Made by a program: the position numbers and the translations under genes. Below are positions 1 through 5,217 of a stretch of 6,440 bases of DNA, piece by piece (position 1 is the first letter of the stretch; every line of letters begins with the position of its first letter). Location: positions 1 to 6,440 of the forward strand of contig JAQUNB010000068.1 in assembly GCA_028717825.1 (NCBI GenBank). The letters run 5' to 3'. Below the pieces are notes generated by a model, which saw only the letters and a list, made by a program, of their open reading frames with translations, was not told the DNA's origin and made no database searches. The stretch is from Candidatus Omnitrophota bacterium (GTDB taxonomy: Bacteria > Omnitrophota > Gorgyraeia > Tantalellales > Tantalellaceae).

Positions 1-1
1 A

Positions 2-964
2 TTAGGCGGAGAGGTTAAGACATTTAGCGGTAACGCGAAAGTCGGCAGCGGGCCTCTCATTATCGCCGAAGTCGACGAGAGCGACGGTCATTTTAGATAT
101 TTACATTCAAAATGCGCCGTAGTTACGAATATCGAGAGAGAACATTTGGAGCATTACGGTACAATGGAAAATGTTCTTAAGGCATACAAAGAATTTATCT
201 CGAAGATATCACCCGGCGGTTTTTTGGTGGTAAACGGTGAAGACTCCGTCTTGAGGGATGTTGCCAAAGACGCACCGGTCAAAAAGATAACCTTTGGGCT
301 TAACGGCGACTTTGATGTTACGTGTAAAAATTTTGGTTTTGAAAGAGGCATAAATTTCGAACTTGTTTTTCGCGGTCGTAATCTGGGAAAAGTATCGTCG
401 CCGCTTATCGGCCGGTATAATTTAATGAATATCCTCGCGGCGATGGCGGTATGTATGGAGGCTGGGTTCGATCTGAGGGCGGTAGTCGATGCGGTGAAAA
501 CGTTTACCGGGGCAAAACGCAGGTTTGAGCTCGTTGACAGGATCGGGAGCATCGAGATAAGGGAAGATTATGCGCACCATCCTACGGAATTGAGCTCCGT
601 CATCAAGGCGGCAAAGGATTATTCCTCCGGCAGGATAGTGTCGATATTCCAGCCACATCGATATTCCCGGACAAAAGACCTGATGTCGGAATTTTCAAAG
701 TGTTTCTATTCTTCGGATGTATTGATACTTACCGGCGTGTATTCGGCAAATGAAGACGTGATCGAAAAAGTTGGGACCGCGGGTATATATGACCTGATCG
801 ATAAGGCGAGATTCGAAGGGGTTTATATGGTGGAGAAGGAACGCATCCCGGAGATGGTGGCCGGTATCGTGAAAGATAACGATACGATCCTTTTGCTCGG
901 TGCGGGTGATATACGCGAGATCTCGGGGGAGCTGGTAAAAAAGATCCGCGAGAAAAGGGCTTAA
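2..964 (+). CDS. murC: UDP-N-acetylmuramate--L-alanine ligase (MurC), 5' truncated
   Basis: MurC is the cytoplasmic ATP-dependent ligase that adds L-alanine to UDP-MurNAc, the first step of stem-peptide synthesis. The reading frame is open from base 2, so the start lies upstream. 320 residues are visible, against about 450-470 for the family, so the N-terminal UDP-binding domain and the ATP P-loop are outside the window. Visible Mur-ligase central-domain motifs are AEVDESDGHF (residues 22-31), VTNIEREHLEHYG (41-53) and GRYNLMNILAA (137-147; the usual His of G-x-H-N is Tyr here). MurC-specific motifs are FTGAKRRFE (168-176), EDYAHHPTE (188-196), FQPHRYSRT (216-224) and LLGAGDI (298-304). A TTG at 146 could be mistaken for a start but sits inside the conserved central domain. 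murB follows after 17 nt. The identity is firm. Confidence 0.96.
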   Translation, partial: LGGEVKTFSGNAKVGSGPLIIAEVDESDGHFRYLHSKCAVVTNIEREHLEHYGTMENVLKAYKEFISKISPGGFLVVNGEDSVLRDVAKDAPVKKITFGLNGDFDVTCKNFGFERGINFELVFRGRNLGKVSSPLIGRYNLMNILAAMAVCMEAGFDLRAVVDAVKTFTGAKRRFELVDRIGSIEIREDYAHHPTELSSVIKAAKDYSSGRIVSIFQPHRYSRTKDLMSEFSKCFYSSDVLILTGVYSANEDVIEKVGTAGIYDLIDKARFEGVYMVEKERIPEMVAGIVKDNDTILLLGAGDIREISGELVKKIREKRA

Positions 965-981
965 CTGGTTAGAAGGCAGCT

Positions 982-1896
982 ATGCTAGATGATAGATCCC
1001 TGAAAAAAATAAAAGAAATATCGTCAAAATATAAAAGTAAGGTCTATTTTGATCATTCGCTTAAAAGTCATACGACGATCATGGTAGGCGGTTCCGCTCT
1101 TCTTTGGCATGAACCTGTTTCGTTAGAAGAACTGCGAGAAATGCGGGAATTTCTAGAGCATACCGGCATAGCCGTTTTTGTTATCGGCAATGGAAGCAAT
1201 GTTCTTATCCCGGATGAGGGTGTAAATAGAGCGGTGGTCAGCCTTTCGAATAAAAACTTCCGGGGGGTCTCTTCTTGCGGACTTAAGCTGACTGCGGGTG
1301 CCGGAGCGAAATTAAGTGAGATCATATCCTACTGCTCAGAGAACAGCCTTTCTGGCTTTGAAGGCATGGTTGGTATACCCGCGACACTAGGCGGAGCGCT
1401 TAGGATAAATGCCTCGCACAAGTGCGCGATAAGCGACTATTTGGAGAGCGTAAAGCTCCTCCTGAAAAACGGCAAGGTGGAGAGTGTCGGAAAAAAGGAT
1501 ATTAAATTCGGATATAGATATTCATCCATAGACAAAGGCGCCGTGATAGTGGAAGCGGTTTTTAGTTTAGGTAAAGACAGACCCGCCGTGATAAAAGAAC
1601 GGGCACGGGAATATTTTACAGAAAAATTAGCGAAACAGCCTTTGGAGAAAAATACTTTAGGATGCGTTTTTAAAAATTTCTCGGATGGGAAAAGATCGAG
1701 CGGGGAGCTGATCGATAAGGCGGGACTAAAAGGCGCGGCTTTTGGGGATGCGTATGTCTCGGAAAAACACGCGAATTTTATCGTGAATAGAAAATGTGCG
1801 AATGCAAAAGACGTGATAAACTTGATCAAACACGTTAGGGAAAAAGTCGAAGAAAAATTTGCCGTAAAGCTTGAAACCGAGATAGAAATAATATAA
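982..1896 (+). CDS. murB: UDP-N-acetylenolpyruvoylglucosamine reductase (MurB, type II-like)
   Basis: MurB is the FAD- and NADPH-dependent cytoplasmic reductase that turns UDP-GlcNAc-enolpyruvate into UDP-MurNAc. At 304 residues it matches the shorter type II forms. An AGAAGG ribosome binding site (971-976) precedes the ATG by 5 nt. FAD-domain motifs are HTTIMVGGSA (30-39), IGNGSNVLIPDEG (68-80), AGAGAKLSEI (105-114) and GFEGMVGIPATLGGALRINA (125-144). YRYS (178-181) carries the conserved Arg (R179). The C-terminal domain has QPLEKNTLGCVFKN (219-232), GELIDKAGLKG (241-251), VSEKHANFIVN (259-269) and LETEIEII at the end, where E300 probably matches the catalytic Glu. Two oddities: the catalytic Ser of the usual GS-x-FKNP motif is Cys (C228), and the usual Pro after KN is Phe. 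The gene lies between murC and ddl, as in many dcw clusters. Confidence 0.96.
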   Translation: MLDDRSLKKIKEISSKYKSKVYFDHSLKSHTTIMVGGSALLWHEPVSLEELREMREFLEHTGIAVFVIGNGSNVLIPDEGVNRAVVSLSNKNFRGVSSCGLKLTAGAGAKLSEIISYCSENSLSGFEGMVGIPATLGGALRINASHKCAISDYLESVKLLLKNGKVESVGKKDIKFGYRYSSIDKGAVIVEAVFSLGKDRPAVIKERAREYFTEKLAKQPLEKNTLGCVFKNFSDGKRSSGELIDKAGLKGAAFGDAYVSEKHANFIVNRKCANAKDVINLIKHVREKVEEKFAVKLETEIEII

Positions 1897-1908
1897 ACTC
1901 AAGCTTTA
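1865..1908. repeat. 10-bp perfect inverted repeat across the murB stop codon
   Basis: TAAAGCTTGA (1865-1874) is exactly reversed and complemented by TCAAGCTTTA (1899-1908), with 24 nt between. The left arm lies in the last murB codons and the right arm in the murB-ddl gap. Each arm also contains the palindrome AAGCTT. No T-run follows, so this is not a standard intrinsic terminator. It could be an mRNA stem at the murB-ddl boundary or a chance match in AT-rich sequence. Confidence 0.45.
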
Positions 1909-1913
1909 AACGG

Positions 1914-1919
1914 TATAAT
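1914..1919 (+). promoter_or_regulatory. possible -10 element upstream of ddl
   Basis: A perfect TATAAT lies 26 nt before the ddl ATG in the 49-nt murB-ddl gap. No convincing -35 hexamer sits 16-18 nt upstream (the sequence there is ATATAA-like), and the extended -10 TG is present only as CG. If real, it would be a weak internal promoter giving ddl-ftsQ-ftsA transcripts separate from murC-murB. It may be chance in an AT-rich gap. Confidence 0.25.
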
Positions 1920-1945
1920 TAAAGTGAAAATAACAGGGAAACCAT

Positions 1946-2878
1946 ATGCTTAAAAAACTTCTTGAAAAACTTAAGCCTTATAAAATAGGCGTTCTTGCCG
2001 GAGGTGTCTCCAGCGAACGCGAGATTAGTTTAAGGAGCGGTCGGGCCGTTTTTAACGCGCTTAACGATGTTGGGTTAAATGCTAAACTTGTTGACATCAG
2101 TGATGAGGATTTTTCTCCCGTAATAGAACGTGCAGATTTCAATCTGGCCTTTATTTCACTGCACGGCAAATTCGGTGAGGACGGGGCTATACAGGCGATG
2201 TTGGAGAAAGAAAATATGCCGTACACGGGGTCGGACCCGAGCTCCTCGAAACGCGCGCTGGACAAAATAGAATCCAAAAAGATATTTATGAAAAACGGTC
2301 TTTTGATCCCTGAATATTGTGTTGTAAGAACAGAGGAAGATCTGGCGAAAACAACTGTTGCACTGCCGTGTGTGGTAAAACCGCGATACGAAGGTTCAAG
2401 TATAGGGCTTTCGATCGTGGATAATAGGGACAAACTGGCAGACGCGGTAAAAGAGGCCTTGCGTTTCGGAAAAGACGTATTGATCGAGGAGTTTATCTCC
2501 GGCAGGGAGATCACAGTGGGGATCCTAAATGAAAATTTTTTGCCGGTGGTCGAAATAGTAACAGCAAGGGGCGTATATGATTTTAATGCCAAATATGAGG
2601 CCAAAGATACCCGGTATATCGTCCCCGCGAAATTAGACAGGGATATATATCTTGAGGCACAAAAGATCGGACTTAAGGCGCACCAAGCATTGGGTTGCAG
2701 GGATTTTTCACGCGTTGATATGATCGTTTCCGGCGACGGAAAGATCTATCTTTTAGAAGTGAACACGATACCGGGGCTTACTGAGCGGAGCCTCTTGCCT
2801 ATGGCGGCAAAAGCCGCAGGTATAGATTTTTCCGAACTGTGTATTAGAATGCTCACCGGTGCTTTAGCCGATAAATGA
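1946..2878 (+). CDS. ddl: D-alanine--D-alanine ligase
   Basis: Ddl is the cytoplasmic ATP-grasp ligase that makes the D-Ala-D-Ala dipeptide added by MurF. At 310 residues it has the usual length of short DdlB-type enzymes. An AGGGA site (1935-1939) sits 6 nt before the ATG. Motifs in order: GGVSSEREISLRSG (19-32; E24 matches E. coli DdlB Glu15), LHGKFGEDGAIQAMLE (72-87), PYTGSDPSSSKRALDK (92-107), VVKPRYEGSSIG (143-154; S151 matches Ser150), EEFISGREITVGIL (181-194), YDFNAKY (211-217; Y217 matches Tyr216), VDMI with D258, and LLEVNTIPGLTERSLLPMAA (269-288), with metal ligands E271 and N273. The retained Tyr in the omega loop points to D-Ala-D-Ala rather than D-Ala-D-lactate synthesis (family knowledge). 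The TGA stop overlaps an ATG that opens a 11-residue reading frame. Confidence 0.97.
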   Translation: MLKKLLEKLKPYKIGVLAGGVSSEREISLRSGRAVFNALNDVGLNAKLVDISDEDFSPVIERADFNLAFISLHGKFGEDGAIQAMLEKENMPYTGSDPSSSKRALDKIESKKIFMKNGLLIPEYCVVRTEEDLAKTTVALPCVVKPRYEGSSIGLSIVDNRDKLADAVKEALRFGKDVLIEEFISGREITVGILNENFLPVVEIVTARGVYDFNAKYEAKDTRYIVPAKLDRDIYLEAQKIGLKAHQALGCRDFSRVDMIVSGDGKIYLLEVNTIPGLTERSLLPMAAKAAGIDFSELCIRMLTGALADK

Positions 2879-2910
2879 TCGTGGTAAAAGAGAAGGACAG
2901 GAAAAACTAA
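2875..2910 (+). CDS. possible minicistron between ddl and ftsQ (MIVVKEKDRKN)
   Basis: An ATG overlaps the ddl stop codon (ATGA, 2875-2878) and opens an 11-codon frame ending in TAA at 2908-2910, three nt before the ftsQ ATG. The arrangement would carry terminating ddl ribosomes to the ftsQ start, where the nearest ribosome binding site (AGGA, 2899-2902) is 11 nt from the ATG, longer than ideal. The peptide resembles nothing I recognise. Coupled translation is an inference; an ATGA plus a short frame can arise by chance. Confidence 0.2.
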   Translation: MIVVKEKDRKN

Positions 2911-2913
2911 AAA

Positions 2914-3699
2914 ATGGCAAAAAAAAGAATCAGCAAAAGAAAAAAATTTTCATCACAAGAAAATGGGGGCGGTTCCTTCTTGGGCAGAAAACTTCCCCTC
3001 TTTATCCTTATAATTATTTTGGCGGGAACATTTTTTGGACTGAGACATTTTTTTCTCCAGAGCGAATTTTTCAAGGTAAGGGAAGTTGTGATCAATAAGG
3101 ACGGTGTCTATTCTTTTACTGCCGGAGAAAAAGAGATAAAAAAACAATACCTCGGGCGTGATATATTTACTGTGGACCTTAAAACACTGGAACGATCGAT
3201 AGCGAGCAAATATCTGCAGCTTAAAAAGATCGAGGTAAAGAGAAGACTACCCGACACCATAGAGGTGAATCTCATCTATCGCGAACCAATCGCTGTGATT
3301 GATTCACTCGGAGGGGTGCTTGTGGACCCCGAGGGATATGTACTGGAAATCGGGTATAAACCCAAGAGCTTACCCGTGATCCAAGGCGTAAACTTTGTGG
3401 TGAACCGTCCCGTAAAGGGACAGAAACTTACGATAAAGTCGTTAAATACGTCGCTTGCTATTTTAACGGCATATAACCAGAAGATCCCGAGAGATAAGGC
3501 TAGGATCGAGTATATAAATTCGGCTGACAAAAATGATATTTTGTTAGGGGTTGCAGGAGTTCAGATAAAGATGGGCGCAGATGATTTTACAAAGAAAATG
3601 GACACTCTCAAAGAGATATTATACGATCCGAATGTAAATTTGAATGAGATGAAATATATCGACCTTCGGTTCAATGAGGTCACTATGGCCCCAAAATAA
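2914..3699 (+). CDS. ftsQ: cell division protein FtsQ/DivIB with POTRA domain
   Basis: FtsQ is a bitopic divisome protein that recruits and regulates FtsL, FtsB and FtsWI at the septum. The 261-residue protein has the family layout: a basic cytoplasmic tail (residues 1-27, rich in Lys and Arg), one transmembrane helix (about 29-48, PLFILIIILAGTFFG core), then a periplasmic POTRA domain (about 51-125). The POTRA domain starts FFKVREVVINKDGVYSFT and continues through GRDIFTVDLKTLERSI, LKKIEVKRRLPDTIEVNLIY and REP. The beta domain follows with LVDPEGYVLE (136-145) and ends YIDLRFNEVTMAPK, matching the typical final 'yiDlRf' strand. The position between ddl and an ftsA homologue supports the call. 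Sequence conservation in FtsQ is low, so the assignment rests on architecture and context. Confidence 0.92.
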   Translation: MAKKRISKRKKFSSQENGGGSFLGRKLPLFILIIILAGTFFGLRHFFLQSEFFKVREVVINKDGVYSFTAGEKEIKKQYLGRDIFTVDLKTLERSIASKYLQLKKIEVKRRLPDTIEVNLIYREPIAVIDSLGGVLVDPEGYVLEIGYKPKSLPVIQGVNFVVNRPVKGQKLTIKSLNTSLAILTAYNQKIPRDKARIEYINSADKNDILLGVAGVQIKMGADDFTKKMDTLKEILYDPNVNLNEMKYIDLRFNEVTMAPK

Positions 3700-3741
3700 T
3701 AATTTTGCTTGGGCAGAACCATTTAGCTGAAAGGTATAAGA

Positions 3742-4791
3742 ATGAGTAACTACTTTGCCGTACTTGATGCCGATGCCGCCAGTGTTAGCGCTGTTCTGGC
3801 AAAATGGCAGAAGAACAATGCCTTTAGTATAGAAGGAACCTGTTCCGTAACATCGAAAGGGATCAGGAAAGGCGTGATCGTAGATTCGGTCCTAGCTACC
3901 GACTCTATCGAAGAAGTCCTGAGAGAGCTTCAAAATAGGACAAAGAAACGGTTTAAGGATGTTTTTGTAAGCGTGAGCTCTCCTACAGTCGACATTATAC
4001 CGTCTTCGGGGGTCTTACTCCTTTCTAAATATGGCAGGGAGATAAGCAATAAAGACCTGCGTAAAGCCGTCGAGATCGCTTCAACAATAAAGCTTCCTCT
4101 GGATAAAGAGGTGCTGCATAAAGTGGTGTGCGATTATTCCATAGACGGGGAAGAAGGTATAAAAAGCCCATTGAACCTTGAAGCTGTTAAGTTGGGTGTA
4201 AAAATAAAAATTGTGGCCATAAGTTCATCTCTTGTGCGCAATATTTCAAGATGCATTATAGGGGCCGGTTTTATGCCCGCGGGTTTTGTCCTATCGAGCC
4301 TTGCCTTATCGTATAGATTTTTAACGGTTGAGGACAAGACTGATGGGGCGGCGCTTTTAAATATCAGCGACGATCTTACGGAAGCGATGGTTTTTTCTAA
4401 TAATGTATTAAGTGATTGCATGGTTTTTTCAGCCGGCTCAAGCATATTCTTAGCAGGGGAAGCTCTGGACACGCGCAGCGTGGAAGAACTTTTAACCAAC
4501 ATGAGAGCCCTATCCGGGTGGGATAAGGTCAAAAAGGTCGTTATAGTTGGTAGCGGTGTGCTTATTGATGGGTTGGTTGAGTTCTTAGAAAAGGCGCTTA
4601 ACATGGAAGTTATAATCGGGACTTCACGTCATTCCTCGTCTGAAAAGGCGAACGAAGGAGATATCAAATATACCGGGTTACTGGGAGTGCTTGACCATCT
4701 TCAAAAAGAGAGGCGAGAGCTCTATTCAGACGGGAATGTCTTCCAGCAGGCCATAAACCGGGCCGTTAACTTTTTCGATAAGTATTTCTAG
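3742..4791 (+). CDS. ftsA: degenerate FtsA-like protein (predicted pseudo-ATPase)
   Basis: Canonical FtsA is an actin-like ATPase that polymerises and tethers FtsZ to the membrane. GAAAGG (3729-3734) precedes the ATG by 7 nt. Homology to FtsA is clear by eye: SKGIRKGVIVD (38-48), the 1C region (about 85-165, with VLHKVVCDYSIDGEEGIKSP at 124-143), VRNISRCIIGAGF (165-177), LSSLALSYRFLTVEDK (184-199) and a C-terminal amphipathic helix (333-349, VFQQAINRAVNFFDKYF). The nucleotide site is eroded: phosphate-1 is LDADAASV (8-15) where FtsA has D-I-G-T, phosphate-2 is LNISDDLTE (206-214) where FtsA has DIGGGTxD, and the adenosine motif is VIVGSG (267-272) where FtsA has a Gly-Gly-rich turn. Between about 237 and 262 only some 25 residues remain where FtsA has about 85-90, so most of subdomain 2B is missing. 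Length is 349 aa against about 400-420. The frame is intact, so this looks like a maintained protein, not a pseudogene. ftsZ does not follow. Confidence 0.85.
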   Translation: MSNYFAVLDADAASVSAVLAKWQKNNAFSIEGTCSVTSKGIRKGVIVDSVLATDSIEEVLRELQNRTKKRFKDVFVSVSSPTVDIIPSSGVLLLSKYGREISNKDLRKAVEIASTIKLPLDKEVLHKVVCDYSIDGEEGIKSPLNLEAVKLGVKIKIVAISSSLVRNISRCIIGAGFMPAGFVLSSLALSYRFLTVEDKTDGAALLNISDDLTEAMVFSNNVLSDCMVFSAGSSIFLAGEALDTRSVEELLTNMRALSGWDKVKKVVIVGSGVLIDGLVEFLEKALNMEVIIGTSRHSSSEKANEGDIKYTGLLGVLDHLQKERRELYSDGNVFQQAINRAVNFFDKYF

Positions 4792-4802
4792 TTGTATCGT
4801 GA

Positions 4803-4830
4803 CTAGTGACTTGTGTCTAGTGACTCGTGT
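4803..4830. repeat. tandem 14-bp repeat, two copies
   Basis: CTAGTGACTTGTGT (4803-4816) is followed directly by CTAGTGACTCGTGT (4817-4830), identical at 13 of 14 positions. The first copy lies 11 nt after the ftsA-like stop codon. The core CTAGTGACT overlaps the palindrome ACTAGT at 4802-4807. Its function is unknown; it looks like an intergenic repeat or the edge of a repeat element. Confidence 0.75.
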
Positions 4831-4882
4831 TGCGTATCTCGTTATCGCATATGGCATATAGCATTTAGTATATGGCGAGTTG

Positions 4883-5018
4883 ATGACAAATGTCAAAGCT
4901 CAAATGACAATTTGATACCAAATGTCAAATCATAAAAAATGAAACTAAAGATTTTTACCTAGTTTTTGGTATTTGGATTTTGAATTTTATTTGTCATTTG
5001 GATTTTGTTATTTGTCAT
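4883..5018. repeat. imperfect fold-back (MITE-like) inverted repeat
   Basis: The left arm 4883-4910 pairs with 4991-5018 at 23 of 28 positions without gaps. The perfect blocks are ATGACAAAT with ATTTGTCAT, CAAA with TTTG, and CAAATGACAA with TTGTCATTTG. Nested inside are ATACCAAA (4915-4922) with TTTGGTAT (4965-4972) and AAACTA (4942-4947) with TAGTTT (4960-4965). Direct repeats also occur: CAAATGTCAAA at 4887 and 4919, ATTTGGATTTTG at 4971 and 4996, and TTATTTGTCATT at 4987 and 5008. No transposase or clear target-site duplication is visible. It could be a non-autonomous mobile repeat, a degenerate intergenic repeat family, or a structured RNA that slows or ends transcription between the two operons. 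Confidence 0.65.
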
Positions 5019-5133
5019 TCAATTCTAACTCTCATATACCGAATATCCATTCCTCACTCGTCGTCCTACAAGCCTGTATCTATGGTTCATTATCCGCCAA
5101 ATACCATCGGTAAAACGTTCACCCCCAACAATA

Positions 5134-5157
5134 TTGACATCCTCACGATTATATGAT
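5134..5157 (+). promoter_or_regulatory. weak candidate promoter for proC-yggT-yggU
   Basis: TTGACA (5134-5139) matches the sigma-70 -35 consensus exactly and TATGAT (5152-5157) matches the -10 at five of six positions, but the spacer is only 12 nt, well short of the usual 16-18. At a 17-nt spacing the sequence is TACCTT, a poor -10. A promoter somewhere before proC is expected because the spacer separates it from the ftsA-like gene. This pair is the best visible candidate, with a real geometric problem. Confidence 0.25.
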
Positions 5158-5159
5158 AC

Positions 5160-5199
5160 CTTTAACCCAGATTTTACGTCGCCAGAATCCGGGTTAAAG
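5160..5199 (+). promoter_or_regulatory. strong hairpin in the proC leader
   Basis: CTTTAACCCAGATT (5160-5173) pairs with AATCCGGGTTAAAG (5186-5199) at 13 of 14 positions: a perfect 9-bp base, one A-C mismatch, then 4 bp, closing a 12-nt loop (5174-5185). It ends 8 nt before the proC ribosome binding site. No T-run follows on either strand, so it is not a standard terminator. It could be an operator palindrome for a DNA-binding regulator or an mRNA structure acting on proC translation. It matches no riboswitch I recognise. Confidence 0.55.
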
Positions 5200-5207
5200 C
5201 CAAAAAC

Positions 5208-5214
5208 AGGGTGG
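5208..5214 (+). promoter_or_regulatory. ribosome binding site that sets the proC start
   Basis: AGGGTGG lies 3 nt before the ATG at 5218 (5-6 nt from its AGGG core). It supports the ATG over the upstream in-frame TTG at 5134. The extra 28 residues from that TTG would be translated through the leader hairpin, come before the Rossmann strand and have no counterpart in ProC. Confidence 0.75.
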
Positions 5215-5217
5215 AAT

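Larger units (their letters stand above)
4792..5217. other. 426-nt repeat-rich spacer where ftsZ would be expected
   Basis: No gene is supported on either strand here. From left to right it holds a 14-bp tandem repeat (4803-4830), a CATAT-rich stretch (about 4847-4876), a fold-back element of AAATGACAA/ATTTGTCAT-type repeats (4883-5018), about 130 nt of less AT-rich sequence with no recognisable content (5030-5159), and a hairpin plus ribosome binding site in front of proC (5160-5214). A minus-strand frame is open from inside proC to a TAG at 5025-5027; its spacer part encodes residues such as GERFTDGIWRIMNHRYRL, which match nothing I know. In dcw clusters ftsA is normally followed directly by ftsZ. 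No clear intrinsic terminator with a T-run follows the ftsA-like gene. Confidence 0.8.

Noticed and set aside
146..964. TTG at 146 as the start of a short MurC-like protein
   Set aside because: The frame is open to base 2 and upstream codons encode conserved MurC sequence (AEVDESDG, VTNIE), so the gene is simply cut by the window edge.
1978..2604. Minus-strand frame of 208 codons opposite ddl
   Set aside because: It lies entirely over ddl, whose conserved motifs fix the coding strand; the opposite translation is Ser/Ile-rich with no recognisable motif.
3742..4791. The ftsA-like gene as a pseudogene
   Set aside because: There is no frameshift or internal stop, a good ribosome binding site is present, and conserved FtsA segments and the C-terminal helix are kept; this fits a diverged functional protein better than decay.
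4942..4967. Intrinsic terminator after the ftsA-like gene
   Set aside because: AAACTA/TAGTTT is only a 6-bp AT-rich stem with a 12-nt loop and a short T-run; too weak to call on its own.
5134..5217. TTG at 5134 as the proC start, adding 28 residues
   Set aside because: The extension has no ProC counterpart, runs through the leader hairpin, and the TTG is part of a TTGACA hexamer. The ATG at 5218 has a good ribosome binding site and sits right before the Rossmann strand.
4792..5217. CRISPR array or tRNA/small RNA gene in the spacer
   Set aside because: The repeats are short, unevenly spaced and partly inverted, with no regular repeat-spacer pattern, and no tRNA T-loop or acceptor pairing was seen on either strand.
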